From Lactobacillus melliventris (lineage in GTDB: Bacteria > Bacillota > Bacilli > Lactobacillales > Lactobacillaceae): a stretch of 64,000 bases of DNA. Made by a program: the position numbers and the translations under genes. Of this stretch, positions 27,683 to 39,665 are shown piece after piece. The notes beneath the pieces were generated by a model. It ran no database searches and was not told the origin of the DNA. It saw only the letters and a program-made list of their open reading frames with translations. Numbering within the stretch: position 1 is the stretch's first letter; each line of letters begins with the position of its first letter. The DNA is taken from the NCBI RefSeq assembly GCF_013346935.1, contig NZ_JAAEEB010000004.1, positions 220,399 to 284,398 on the forward strand, written 5' to 3'.

Positions 27683-28238
27683 CTTTAACCTCCTCAACAG
27701 CCTGTTTAAGTTCCGCAAGTGAAATACCAAAAGTTTGTAAACGATGGTAGAATTGTTTGCCATTACCATAGCCAACGCTCAGCTTTATCCCCACTTGTTC
27801 CCGCAATTTGCGTGAATTAGGGCCACTGGCTAAACCTAGTTCTTGATATTTTTTCCTGGTTAAATCACTGCTGGGCAGCTTCTTTTCATGTAAAGCACTT
27901 AGTGCCCTCACCAGTGCCTTTTTTGATGCATGCTCAACGCCAAGTGAACCTTTTTTATGAGGCTCACCCTCTTTACGCGTTATAAAAGCCTGCTTTGCGG
28001 TCGGCACTGCTTTAGTAACTAGACGTCTGATTCGCTCGCCGTTTAAATCAGGATCTGTCAGGACAATAATTTCTCTTTTATGAGCTAGTTCCTGCAACTC
28101 AGTAAGTACTGTATCAGGCACATCCGAGCCATTCGTTTCGATAGTTTCAATCCCGGGGAAAAATTGTTTAAGACGAATAGTATCGTCTTTTCCCTCAACG
28201 ACAACAACGGCATTATATTGTTTTTTAGTTAAGACCAT
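27672..28238 (-). CDS. rnmV: Ribonuclease M5
   Basis: A 188-residue TOPRIM-domain nuclease that matures 5S rRNA. The N-terminal [17 protein letters not shown] holds the catalytic Glu and [16 protein letters not shown] the DxD motif; the C-terminal part [22 protein letters not shown] is typical of the family. It overlaps both tatD (upstream) and rsmA (downstream), so the three are a tightly coupled RNA-processing group. Confidence 0.95.
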   Translation of the reverse strand: MVLTKKQYNAVVVVEGKDDTIRLKQFFPGIETIETNGSDVPDTVLTELQELAHKREIIVLTDPDLNGERIRRLVTKAVPTAKQAFITRKEGEPHKKGSLGVEHASKKALVRALSALHEKKLPSSDLTRKKYQELGLASGPNSRKLREQVGIKLSVGYGNGKQFYHRLQTFGISLAELKQAVEEVKDEH

Positions 28239-28991
28239 AGACCCTCATCGTATTCGCATATGTTGCCTGAGCAACTTTTTCTAACGGGAGATCCTTTAAT
28301 TCCGCAATAGCGCGAGCTACGTAATAAACATTGCCCGGTTCATTTTGCCGGCCGCGATATGGCTTAGGAGTTAAATACGGAGCATCGGTTTCCACCAACA
28401 ATCGCTCTAACGGAGTTTTTCTGACCGCTTCATGCACTGCAGTTGCCTTAGTAAAGGAAGCGACACCAGAATAAGAAAAATATACATTTAAATCCAAAAA
28501 TTTAGTCAGCCATGAAATATCGCCATTAAAGCTGTGCAAAATTGCACCATATTCTAAGTTACTGCTTTTTAATATCTCATAGCAATCACCAAAAGCATCC
28601 CTCGTATGAATATCAACCGGTTTTTTTAATTCATGAGCCAGTTCAACCTGTCTGGCAAAAACCTCTCTTTGTTTATCACGCGGAGATTCATCCCAATAGT
28701 AATCTAGCCCTACTTCACCTAACGCCACAACGCCAGGAAGCTGCAACTGTTCAATTAGCAAGTCTTCTGCTTTTTGGTTATAATCTTTGGCCACATCAGG
28801 GCAATAACCCACCATCGCAGAGACTTGAGTAAAACGCTGGCTTAAATCAATTGCGCGCTTATTAAACTCTGGATCCTGTCCTGCACAAATTATCTTGGTC
28901 ACACCTAATTTTTGAGCTCGATCCAAATAAAATTCTTCTTTGCCCCGAAATGGTTCATCTTGTAAATGAGTATGGTTATCAATTAATTCCA

Positions 28992-28992
<1 letters not shown>
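28225..28992 (-). CDS. TatD family metal-dependent deoxyribonuclease
   Basis: A 255-residue TIM-barrel metallohydrolase. Metal-ligand motifs are the opening DNHTHLQD, the central GEVGLDYYWD, PVDIHTRDAFGD and LLVETDAPYLTPKPYRG. TatD proteins are 3'-5' DNases. It starts one base into the metG stop and overlaps rnmV by 14 bases; the metG-tatD-rnmV-rsmA order is widespread in Firmicutes. Confidence 0.95.
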
Positions 28993-30992
<2,000 letters not shown>

Positions 30993-31021
30993 TTAATTAT
31001 ACTATATTATACTACACTAAC

Positions 31022-31056
31022 AAAAAAGCGAATTCCTTACGGAGTTCTCTTTTTTA
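31022..31056 (-). terminator. Rho-independent terminator of the Mg2+ ATPase gene
   Basis: Hairpin with arms AAAAAAGCGAATTC and GAGTTCTCTTTTTT (one mismatch, one wobble) and a T-run on the minus strand, 29 bases past the stop at 31085. Confidence 0.8.
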
Positions 31057-31084
31057 GTAGATATTTAGTATTCTGTACTTACTT

Positions 31085-33775
31085 TTAGATTAAAAATTTT
31101 TCGCTCTTTAAATAGAAATACTTGACAACTGAAGTCAATAAAATATATAGAACAAGTATACCGAATACTACCCACATAAATTCAATTGGCATCTTGCCGA
31201 AGCCCAGTTTTGTTGCCAAGAATGAAAATGGAATCAAGGTTCCAATTACCCCAGCACCAAATGTTGCTAGAGTAACTCCCGGTGCAGCGTGCTGCTTAAT
31301 AAATGGCAAACGCGGATCACGCAAAGCGTGAATAACCATTTCCTGAGTCCAAAGTGATTCAATAAACCAGCCGGTGTGGAAAAGAGCGACAAATGCAACT
31401 TTTTGGGTTGCTCCCAAAGCGCTGTAATTTCCTCCTGTCAATTGTGGACAAATAATAAAGAATAATAACGCAAATGTCAGAATATCGAAGACAGATGAAG
31501 TTGGACCAAAGTAAAACATAAACTTAGGCAACTTCTTGGTTGACCATGTCCGTGGTTCTTTTAAGAACTTATCAGACATGTCATCAAATGGTAGCGCCAG
31601 ACAACTAGTGCCATAGAGTAAATCTAAAACCAAGAGTTGCAGTGGCAGCATTGGCAAGAATGGCAAGAAAGAAGAAGCCACCATAATTGATAAAATATTA
31701 CCAAAGTTGGAAGACAGCGTAATCTTGATATACTTCATAGTGTTGCCAAATACTTTTCGACCGATTCTCACGCCTTCTTCTAGTACATTCAAATCCTTAT
31801 GCAGCAGAATAATATCAGCAGATTCCTTGGCGATATCCACAGCAGTATCAACAGAAATTGAGACATCAGCTGCCTTCATTGCAGGAGCATCATTGATACC
31901 ATCACCCATATAGCCTACTGTATGACCATTTTGCTTTAGCAGATTAATAATTTTGGTTTTATCTTCCGGCGATAATTTGACAAAAATATTGCATTCTTCC
32001 ACCATTTTTGCCAGTTCTTCAGGCTTCTTACCTTCAAGATCCGCACCTGAATAAACCGTATCGACATTTAAACCAACTTGTAAGCCAACCGTTCTGGTAA
32101 CGGCCTCGTTATCTCCTGTAAGAATTTTAACGCTGATACCATCATGCTTTAGACGCGCTAGAGCATCTTTCGCACTCTCCTTAGGGGGATCAAGGAAGGC
32201 AAGATAGCCGCAAAGAATAAGGTCATTTTCATCTTTTACTGAAAATTCACCAACTGGTGCAGGATTACGTTTGTACCCCAGCATGATCACGCGCAAACCA
32301 TCATCATTCATGTCATTTACTTTAGCCATTACTTTTTGCTTACGTTCAGGTGTTAAAGGTAAAATCTGACCGTCAACTTCAAGCTTGGTAGCAACAGCCA
32401 TCATTTCTTCTGAAGCACCCTTAGTTACTAACAAGTGCTCGCCGTGCTGTTCATCAGAGTTTTCCACTACCACACTCATGCGTCTTCTGGAAAAGTCAAA
32501 CGGAATTTCATCAATCTTATTGTAATCACGCTGAATTTCACTGATATCCAGTTCATCCCCAGCAGCTTCAATTATTGCTTTGTCAATCAGGTTTTTCATC
32601 CCCGTTTGGTAATTGGAATTAAGATAGCCTAACTCTAAAATCCGCGGATTTTCCCGTAAATTTAAATCATAATGACGCTCTAGAACTACTTTGTCCTGAG
32701 TCAGGGTCCCAGTTTTATCAGTACACAAAATATCAGCCGAGCCAAAGTTCTGAATTGAATTCATCTTTTTAACAATTGTGCCTTTTTTGGACATTTCAAT
32801 TGAACCTTTAACCAGATTGGTGGTTACAATTACAGGTAGCATTTCGGGTGTTAGTCCGACAGCGGTCGCAATTGAAAAGATCAGGGCATTAACCCAATCG
32901 CCCTTAGTAATACCATTGATAATGAAAACCAAAGGTGCGATGATGGCAGTCATAATTATTAATAATCTAGAAACATTTTTGATACCAACATCAAAGGTCG
33001 TGTTTTTTACATCATTATGTGAAATATCATGAGCCAGTTTACCGAATATAGTTCTTTCACCAGTCGCAAAAACAATTCCTAAACCAGAACCGGAAACGAT
33101 TGTTGTACCTTCGTATAAAATATTAGGATAATCCAGATAATCACGATCCGCCCCAATTTTTGGCTTGGCAGTGGCAATTTTTTCTACCGGATTTGATTCA
33201 CCATTTAAAGAACTGGAAGAACAAAAGAGGTCCTTACTGGTTAAAAGGCGCATATCGGCCGGTACCATGTCTCCTGCAGCTAACCGAATTACATCACCTA
33301 CAACCACTTCACTAGTATCAATTTCCTGGTCCTGACCATCGCGAATAATATCTGTCGTAACAGAAACGAGTTTAAGTAAAGAATCCACAGCATTAGATGA
33401 CCTGACGTTTTGCACAAAACTGGTTATTCCGGAAATCAAAACCATCGTGACCATAATTGCTACGGTGGTTAAGTCCTTTTCTCCTGCTGGTACAAAAATA
33501 TAGTCGGTAAATAAAGACAATGTAGCTAAGACCAGCAATACCAAAGTAAATGGCGTGATGAAAGCTTCCGCTAAAAAGCGGAGCTTAGAATTGTGTCTAT
33601 TTGTGGCAATAGTATTAGAACCATATTCCTCCCGGTTTTTTTCAGCTTGCTCGCTAGTTAAACCGTTACTGCTAGCATGCAGCCGCGCTAAAGTCTCGGA
33701 TCTATTTTCTTTAGCTATTGCTTTTACCAACTCCAAGTCTTTGTTGCTGGTAGTACCATTTGGTTTTTTCAGCAT
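31085..33775 (-). CDS. mgtA: Magnesium-translocating P-type ATPase
   Basis: Imports Mg2+ across the membrane at the cost of ATP. It has the P-type core: phosphorylation motif CTDKTGTLT (Asp near residue 350), TGDNEAVTR and GDGINDAPAMKAADV, with about ten membrane helices. NSIQNFGSADILC and the C-terminal LPLQLLVLDLLYGTSCLALPFDD are typical of MgtA/MgtB. The reading frame can be opened at a TTG at 33799, but ATG 33775 has GAGGAG 9 bases upstream and is preferred (896 residues). The leader carries an M-box riboswitch with a terminator, so expression should rise when Mg2+ is low. Confidence 0.94.
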   Translation of the reverse strand: MLKKPNGTTSNKDLELVKAIAKENRSETLARLHASSNGLTSEQAEKNREEYGSNTIATNRHNSKLRFLAEAFITPFTLVLLVLATLSLFTDYIFVPAGEKDLTTVAIMVTMVLISGITSFVQNVRSSNAVDSLLKLVSVTTDIIRDGQDQEIDTSEVVVGDVIRLAAGDMVPADMRLLTSKDLFCSSSSLNGESNPVEKIATAKPKIGADRDYLDYPNILYEGTTIVSGSGLGIVFATGERTIFGKLAHDISHNDVKNTTFDVGIKNVSRLLIIMTAIIAPLVFIINGITKGDWVNALIFSIATAVGLTPEMLPVIVTTNLVKGSIEMSKKGTIVKKMNSIQNFGSADILCTDKTGTLTQDKVVLERHYDLNLRENPRILELGYLNSNYQTGMKNLIDKAIIEAAGDELDISEIQRDYNKIDEIPFDFSRRRMSVVVENSDEQHGEHLLVTKGASEEMMAVATKLEVDGQILPLTPERKQKVMAKVNDMNDDGLRVIMLGYKRNPAPVGEFSVKDENDLILCGYLAFLDPPKESAKDALARLKHDGISVKILTGDNEAVTRTVGLQVGLNVDTVYSGADLEGKKPEELAKMVEECNIFVKLSPEDKTKIINLLKQNGHTVGYMGDGINDAPAMKAADVSISVDTAVDIAKESADIILLHKDLNVLEEGVRIGRKVFGNTMKYIKITLSSNFGNILSIMVASSFLPFLPMLPLQLLVLDLLYGTSCLALPFDDMSDKFLKEPRTWSTKKLPKFMFYFGPTSSVFDILTFALLFFIICPQLTGGNYSALGATQKVAFVALFHTGWFIESLWTQEMVIHALRDPRLPFIKQHAAPGVTLATFGAGVIGTLIPFSFLATKLGFGKMPIEFMWVVFGILVLYILLTSVVKYFYLKSEKFLI

Positions 33776-33815
33776 TTTCCCACTCTCCTCATCACACAAC
33801 TAATTCAAACAAACT

Positions 33816-34025
33816 AAAAAAGGAGCCACCTAGCTAACCGCTTGGCGTCCCCTTTTCAACAGGTATTATTATACTCATCGTTCAGTTTTAACACTACGTG
33901 ACGTAAGCTTGTGCTGCTAGCTATCTGGTTTGCGCCTTATATCGACGAAAACTATTTGACCCGTTGGCATCTCTGGATGTTTCCGGGCGATAGCATTTGT
34001 TCACGTAGGAGTCTCACCTAACAGT
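33816..34025 (-). ncRNA. M-box (ykoK) magnesium riboswitch with terminator
   Basis: On the minus strand the leader shows the conserved M-box string: GGTGAGACTCCTACGTGAAC, then GCTATCGCCCGGAAACATC, GATGCCAACGGGTCAAA and GTCGATATAAGGCGCAA, followed by a terminator hairpin (GGGGACGCCAAGC with GCTAGGTGGCTCC) and a T-run at 33816-33821. The aptamer folds when Mg2+ is plentiful and lets the terminator form. A TTGACT -35 (34079-34084) and a TATTAA -10 (34058-34063) with a short 15-base spacer lie upstream. Confidence 0.93.
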
Positions 34026-34089
34026 TTATTTGTTCTTATTTAATTTGCACTGTGAGTTTAATACATAACACATGATAAAGTCAACATTT

Positions 34090-34719
34090 TTACCTTTTTA
34101 TGTTCAAATTATTTTTAAAAAAGTAAACTAAGCCGCTGATTACTAGTGCCAAGGCTAAAGCAATAGGTAAAGCCAGCCTATGAGGGTGGGAAAGTTGCGC
34201 ACGTTCATCACTGGACAAGTCATATTTATCAAGTGAATATTGGTAACGCTGATCAATGGTAGTGGCACATGCCCTAAAAACAAAGCGTAATCCTTCATTA
34301 AATTTCTTTTTATTGTTACTACGCAATTTATCAGATTGAGACCGAATTATATTTGTCCGGACATCAGCAGAAAACGCACTGTGAAGATCTTTACTGGAAT
34401 ATATCTGCACGTTACGCTTCTTGTTTTTAGTACCTACAACGATAAAAACTGTCCGTTTATATTTATTTAATTTGGCGGGTGTTAAATGGTCAACCCGGTT
34501 TACCGTTTTGACAATGATTTGTGGTTGTTCACTGGTTTGAAAATAACGGTCATTTTTGGCTAAAATCAATTTACTGGTTTCGCGTTCAAGCAAATTACTA
34601 TTGTCTTTAATGTTGGGACTTGCAAAGCCCGTCAGCGTCAGAAAAATACCGACTAAAACCGTAAATAACGCTAATTTAGTTTTCAGCGTCTTCCAGTTTA
34701 TGGGCCAATTGCTCCACAT
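34090..34719 (-). CDS. Membrane-anchored TPM-like protein of unknown function
   Basis: A small protein with an N-terminal hydrophobic segment (LALFTVLVGIFLTLTGFA, likely signal or anchor), a central domain of about 130 residues and a C-terminal helix (LALPIALALALVISGLVYFF). The central part (HLTPAKLNKYKRTVFIVVG to FVFRACATTI) loosely resembles the TPM domain but lacks an obvious full motif. The open frame reaches 34803, inside comEB; I use the ATG at 34719, yet the true start may be a non-ATG codon nearer the hydrophobic segment (about 34690), since no ribosome site decides it. It follows comEB and precedes the M-box leader. Confidence 0.6.
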   Translation of the reverse strand: MWSNWPINWKTLKTKLALFTVLVGIFLTLTGFASPNIKDNSNLLERETSKLILAKNDRYFQTSEQPQIIVKTVNRVDHLTPAKLNKYKRTVFIVVGTKNKKRNVQIYSSKDLHSAFSADVRTNIIRSQSDKLRSNNKKKFNEGLRFVFRACATTIDQRYQYSLDKYDLSSDERAQLSHPHRLALPIALALALVISGLVYFFKNNLNIKR

Positions 34720-35155
34720 ATTGCCGATCGATTTTAATTTGTTCATAAGGAACCCCACAGTCTTTAAAAAGTTTAATCGCCAGCGGACTGTCATTGTAAT
34801 CAAAATAATAATTGATTTTTTTAACTCCAGCCTGCACTAAAGCTTTAGCACAATTATAACAGGGAAAGTGCGTAACATAAATTTCAGTATCATCGGTTGA
34901 AACACCGTTACGTGCACACTGAATAAGTGAATTCATTTCTGAATGAATTGTCCGCACGCAATGGCCGTCAACTAATTGGTGACCTACATCATCGCAATGA
35001 GGCTGACCCGTAACAGAACCGTTATAACCGGTGCCAATAATACGATTCTTTTTAACTAAAACACTACCAACCAAAGCCCGGTCACATGTTGAGCGCTGGG
35101 CAATTACCAAGGCCTGCATCATAAAGTACTGTTTCCAGGGAATTCGCTTACGCAT
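34676..35155 (-). CDS. comEB: ComEB-type dCMP/deoxycytidylate deaminase
   Basis: A 159-residue zinc deaminase that converts dCMP to dUMP for dTTP synthesis. The zinc-site motifs are TIHSEMNSL (HxE) and FPCYNCAKAL (PCxxC). LVGSVLVKKNRIIGTGYNGSV is the substrate region. It starts four bases after trpS with an AGAGGT ribosome site, so it is in the trpS operon. The name ComEB comes from its Bacillus homologue in the comE locus. Confidence 0.93.
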   Translation of the reverse strand: MRKRIPWKQYFMMQALVIAQRSTCDRALVGSVLVKKNRIIGTGYNGSVTGQPHCDDVGHQLVDGHCVRTIHSEMNSLIQCARNGVSTDDTEIYVTHFPCYNCAKALVQAGVKKINYYFDYNDSPLAIKLFKDCGVPYEQIKIDRQYVEQLAHKLEDAEN

Positions 35156-35159
35156 TTTT

Positions 35160-36194
<1,035 letters not shown>

Positions 36195-36276
36195 TTAAAT
36201 AATTAAAATCTTTTTAATATAATAATTTATAATAATTCTACCAAAAATCAAGCAATGATTAAACACGGAGGAAAAA

Positions 36277-36882
36277 ATGTGTAATCAATTTCAACTACCA
36301 AGTTTGGCCGAAATTAAAAAATACTTAGCAAACGACTTAAACTTGCCTTTAATAGAACCCGCAAGTAACTTACCCCAAAACCAGAACATTTTCCCACAAG
36401 GAATTGCTCCTGTACTAGTATATTCGGATAAGCAATTACAGTTACTGCCTAAATCCTGGGGTTATCCCAGTCCATTCGACCACAAACAAGTGGTTTTTAA
36501 TGCCCGGGTTGAACGCTTCTTTGAAGAAAAAAGATCAATGTGGGATTCTTCATTTGCCAAATCTCGCTGTATTATTGTTGCCAAGCAATTTTTTGAATCC
36601 GGTCATGAAACCTATCTGGGGGAAAATAACCATAGTTATCACGAACGCTTCAGTTTTAAAAATGCGAATGCCGCACTGACATTAATAGCCGGAATCTATC
36701 AAAAAGACCATTTTTCAATGGTAACTACTAAGCCTAACGCGTCCTATGCCCCAATTCATGACCGTATGCCCCTAGTTATTCAACCAGATGAATTGCGCCA
36801 ATGGCTGTTTCAAAACTTCTCGTCTTTAGTTGATCGCAGCCAGTTGGAGCTTGATTCTGTCAAAATGCCCCATAGAAAGTAA
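36277..36882 (+). CDS. SOS response-associated peptidase (SRAP/HMCES family)
   Basis: A 201-residue SRAP protein. The family forms a covalent thiazolidine link to abasic sites in single-stranded DNA through Cys2 exposed after Met removal. Here MCNQF supplies Cys2; FNARVERFFEE is the conserved NARxE region, RCIIVAKQFFE holds the catalytic Glu-region, and PIHDRMPLVI gives the conserved His. A GGAGG site precedes the ATG. It is a single gene divergent from trpS. No LexA box was recognised in its short upstream region. Confidence 0.9.
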   Translation: MCNQFQLPSLAEIKKYLANDLNLPLIEPASNLPQNQNIFPQGIAPVLVYSDKQLQLLPKSWGYPSPFDHKQVVFNARVERFFEEKRSMWDSSFAKSRCIIVAKQFFESGHETYLGENNHSYHERFSFKNANAALTLIAGIYQKDHFSMVTTKPNASYAPIHDRMPLVIQPDELRQWLFQNFSSLVDRSQLELDSVKMPHRK

Positions 36883-37038
36883 TTACTCTTAAATTTTTCT
36901 ATCACCTATTATTACGCAAATAAGGCTAAAGCGCGCGAAAATATTAAGGGCTTTAGCTACATTTTATCTAGCCAGTTTTAAAAATCAAAAAACAAAACTT
37001 GGTTTCGCAAACGAAACATGGTAAACTGTTTGAGTAAT

Positions 37039-37109
37039 GCGGGTATAGTTTAATGGTAAAATGTTAGCTTCCCAAGCTGAAGATGCGGGTTCGATTCACG
37101 CTATCCGCT
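37039..37109 (+). tRNA. tRNA-Gly (anticodon CCC)
   Basis: A 71-base cloverleaf: acceptor GCGGGTA/TATCCGC (one G-T), D arm GTTT/AAAT, anticodon arm TTAGC-TTCCCAA-GCTGA with anticodon CCC, and T arm GCGGG-TTCGATT-CACGC. The T stem has a G-A mismatch at 52-62 where GCGGG/CCCGC is usual. CCA is not encoded. Confidence 0.9.
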
Positions 37110-37118
37110 TAATTAAAA

Positions 37119-37149
37119 GGCAATGACTTCGATAGTCGTTGCCTTTTTA
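37119..37149 (+). terminator. Terminator after tRNA-Gly
   Basis: Stem GGCAATGACT / AGTCGTTGCC, five-base loop, TTTTT tail, ten bases past the tRNA. Confidence 0.88.
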
Positions 37150-37170
37150 CTCTACGCAGATAATTGAAAC

Positions 37171-37210
37171 CAAAAAATTCCCCAAATTTCGGACAAAATT
37201 TAGGGAATTA
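37171..37210 (-). terminator. Terminator of the CPBP-like gene, resembling an IS end
   Basis: Stem AATTCCCcAAATTT / AAATTTaGGGAATT with TTTTTTGG on the minus strand, past the gene ending at 37233. Its core CCCCAAATTTCGGACAAA closely matches the IS end at 63879-63911 (CCCCAAATTTAGGACAAA), so it may be an IS relic reused as a terminator. Confidence 0.7.
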
Positions 37211-37232
37211 TTTCATGTGCTAAGCTTTTATT

Positions 37233-37895
37233 TTAAGTCATAATTATTAAGATAATGCCATTTAGCACCGCTAAATAAATTGGCATCCATAAAGTTTGAG
37301 TATAAAGGTAAGACCAGGCAAAAAGCCCACCAAGTACAACGTTAACTACTAATAGTAACAGTGAATTTTGCCAATTAAGTAAGCTGAACAAGATACCAGA
37401 AGTAAGTATGCCCAGAATTGCTGTTAGAACAGTGTTACTTCTAAACGCATAATTAAATAAAAACCCAGTAATTAAAAATTCTTGCAGAATTGGTAAAACT
37501 ATCCCTATTGCAGCTAGTAAAAACCAGTAAGTCAAACTTGCCTCCTGGTGCAAATAAGCAATTTGAAAATTATATAATTTTAATCTGCCATAGGATTGGA
37601 GCCAGGAAACACTAATACGTAATACCGTTACCACAGCAGTCAGACCAATTATTAAGCCAAAATTATTCAGCCAGGAACCCCCAAAACTACGGTCAAAAAA
37701 GCGCTGTTCTCTATTAAAACGATAAACAAAAAACAATGAAACCATCAGCGAGATAGTTGCAAATAAGATTAAATCCCAAATATGAATCGGTGAATTAGCA
37801 GTAACTAGCTTAATCACGCCGACAACCATCAAATAGCTAATAAAATAAACAAAATAGCGTATAATGTTGCCTTGCCTCGATGCTGGTGTATTCAC
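37233..37895 (-). CDS. CPBP-family membrane protein, probably catalytically degenerate
   Basis: A 220-residue protein with about six or seven transmembrane segments. The arrangement and the stretch LPILQEFLITGFLFNYAF recall CPBP intramembrane proteases (Abi/CaaX family), whose first motif is EExxxR; here it reads QEFLITG, losing the first Glu and the Arg. The later His motifs also read SLLNW and AVLNG with Asn instead of His. It is therefore likely a non-proteolytic relative. Family members near bacteriocin loci can give immunity, but no bacteriocin gene is visible here. Confidence 0.7.
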   Translation of the reverse strand: MNTPASRQGNIIRYFVYFISYLMVVGVIKLVTANSPIHIWDLILFATISLMVSLFFVYRFNREQRFFDRSFGGSWLNNFGLIIGLTAVVTVLRISVSWLQSYGRLKLYNFQIAYLHQEASLTYWFLLAAIGIVLPILQEFLITGFLFNYAFRSNTVLTAILGILTSGILFSLLNWQNSLLLLVVNVVLGGLFAWSYLYTQTLWMPIYLAVLNGIILIIMT

Positions 37896-37983
37896 AAAAA
37901 TTACCTCTATACTATTATGTACCTTACAAGTTCCATATTATAGCAAAAAAAGCAACCTATATAAAATATCAAGAAAAATTTTC

Positions 37984-38340
37984 TCAATCGACACTGATAT
38001 TGTTGATATCTTCTAGCGCAATTTTTTGGCCAGCAACAATAATACCATCATCACTATAGCCACTGACAAAACCAACTATATCGGCGGGCAGCTGATCATC
38101 ACTGTTCATGACCTTAACTTGCAGGTGAACCATGCGGTGATTACCATACGCCTTAAGGAGTTGCAGGCTTATTTCTTCCATACTCATAGTTTGTTTAGCG
38201 GGATGCTTCACGCTGCGCTTTTGCTTATCTTTATTAATTGCCATTGTATGATCGCTTAAAAAGAAACCTTGCCACTTTTTCATTTTGCGATCTTGATAGT
38301 TTTTAAAAAAGTCTGTGACAATTTTATCAAAATCATTCAT
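37984..38340 (-). CDS. YolD-like protein, partner of the UvrX polymerase
   Basis: A protein of about 118 residues. The start at ATG 38340 overlaps the uvrX stop (ATGAATGA) and has GGCGG about 8 bases upstream; the frame can be extended to 38367. The N-terminal NYQDRKMKKWQGFFLSDHT resembles the RxxxKWxxFxLSEH region of YolD-like proteins, and the C-terminal half is a small beta barrel (VGFVSGYSDDGIIVAGQKIALEDI). YolD genes habitually follow uvrX-type Y-family polymerases and are thought to play a UmuD-like role. Translational coupling supports a shared SOS function. Confidence 0.75.
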   Translation of the reverse strand: MNDFDKIVTDFFKNYQDRKMKKWQGFFLSDHTMAINKDKQKRSVKHPAKQTMSMEEISLQLLKAYGNHRMVHLQVKVMNSDDQLPADIVGFVSGYSDDGIIVAGQKIALEDINNISVD

Positions 38341-39655
38341 ATGCATTTCCGCCATTATGCCCGCCAACTAAACTACTGCGCCTGATTGCTGTTGCACCTT
38401 TAGCCAAGCTCGATGCCTTGACCAAACTGGTAAAGCCATATTTCTTTCTGATTCTATCAATAGTTATATTTATAGTCCGTTTTTTTATCTGTTCAGAAGC
38501 TGGAACAAAAAAGGTCAATTGCTGGCAGGTATCCGGCTCTAAACGACTGCAGTTAACCCCTAAAGCACGGACTGTTTCGCCATGCCAATTTTTACGAAAA
38601 AGTGCCAGTACTTCTTGCACTAACAAGTCATTATCATTGGTCGGACAAATTTTTTGCTGCACATTAAAGCCCTTGCGCCTGCCATCTTGTTCATACCTGG
38701 AAAAGCCGACAAATAAACTAATGCAGCCAGCTTGCAAGCGGTGTGCCCGTATTCTGGCACCTACCTGCTCGCCAATTTCACGTAAGACTATCTCAATCTC
38801 CCGCTGATCTGTATAGTCACGGTTTAAAATCTGAGAATTACCGTAATTTTTCATTATGGAAAAATATTTTTCGCTAATAATGCTGCGATCCACCCCCCAG
38901 CTGATTGCAAATAACTGCTCACCAATCACGCCAAATTCTTTTTTTAAGATTGCTGGATCAGTATGTGCCAATTCATACATATTATTAATATGTAACCGAC
39001 GCAAACGGACAGCTATTCTTTTGCCAATCCCCCAAACATCTTCCAGATCTTTAATTTGCCAAATAGTATCAGGTACATCAATATAATGCCAATAATCAAT
39101 CATTGAACAACGGTGTTTAGCAGAAATATCCATGGCTAATTTGGCTAGCAATGGATTTTCTCCTATTCCGCAAGTAGTGTAAAGTCCAATTTTTGATTTG
39201 ATTTCTACCTGAATTTTGCGTGCTACCAGATACGGATCGTTGCCAAACAAACGCCATGACTTAGTCATATCAATCATGCTTTCATCAATAGAATAGACAT
39301 GGATATCCTCATCAGCAGCATACTTTTGAAAAATTGCCAATACCTGCATGCTGCGCTTGATATATAAATTCATATGAGGTTCTACTAAAATCAAATCCGG
39401 CGCTTCTTTTTTCGTGGGTAAATCACGTACCCGCATGACGTTAGTCAACCCATATTTCTTTTTCGCTAATGGTGAAGCCGCCATAATTAGCCCCGAGCCG
39501 TAATTTGTATGTGGCTGATGCGAAACTACTGCCAACACAGCTTTCATTGGGTTTAGACCTAATTGAAGTGCCTCACAACTAGCAAAGAATGATTTGTTAT
39601 CAATCATAAAAATTAACCGGTGTGGTTCATAACGGTAATCATACATTGCTTTCAC
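38333..39655 (-). CDS. UvrX-type Y-family (translesion) DNA polymerase
   Basis: A 440-residue UmuC/ImpB-like polymerase for SOS mutagenesis. Catalytic residues are seen in LIFMIDNKSFFASCEAL (first Asp; the family motif MDxNSFFASCE has Ile-Asp here) and VYSIDESMIDMT (paired acidic residues). DVWGIGKRIAVRLRRLHI is the helix-hairpin-helix. The start at ATG 39655 has an AGGAAG site. Two LexA boxes flank the promoter. It is the first gene of a two-gene unit with the YolD-like gene. Confidence 0.92.
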   Translation of the reverse strand: MKAMYDYRYEPHRLIFMIDNKSFFASCEALQLGLNPMKAVLAVVSHQPHTNYGSGLIMAASPLAKKKYGLTNVMRVRDLPTKKEAPDLILVEPHMNLYIKRSMQVLAIFQKYAADEDIHVYSIDESMIDMTKSWRLFGNDPYLVARKIQVEIKSKIGLYTTCGIGENPLLAKLAMDISAKHRCSMIDYWHYIDVPDTIWQIKDLEDVWGIGKRIAVRLRRLHINNMYELAHTDPAILKKEFGVIGEQLFAISWGVDRSIISEKYFSIMKNYGNSQILNRDYTDQREIEIVLREIGEQVGARIRAHRLQAGCISLFVGFSRYEQDGRRKGFNVQQKICPTNDNDLLVQEVLALFRKNWHGETVRALGVNCSRLEPDTCQQLTFFVPASEQIKKRTINITIDRIRKKYGFTSLVKASSLAKGATAIRRSSLVGGHNGGNAYE

Positions 39656-39665
39656 TTCCTATTGC

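Larger units (their letters stand above)
36883..37232. other. Intergenic region holding tRNA-Gly
   Basis: Contains a weak hairpin after the SRAP gene (GCTAAAGC / GCTTTAGC, 36923-36958, no clear T-run), the tRNA-Gly gene, its terminator and an IS-end-like hairpin, each listed where supported. No protein gene is seen. Confidence 0.6.
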
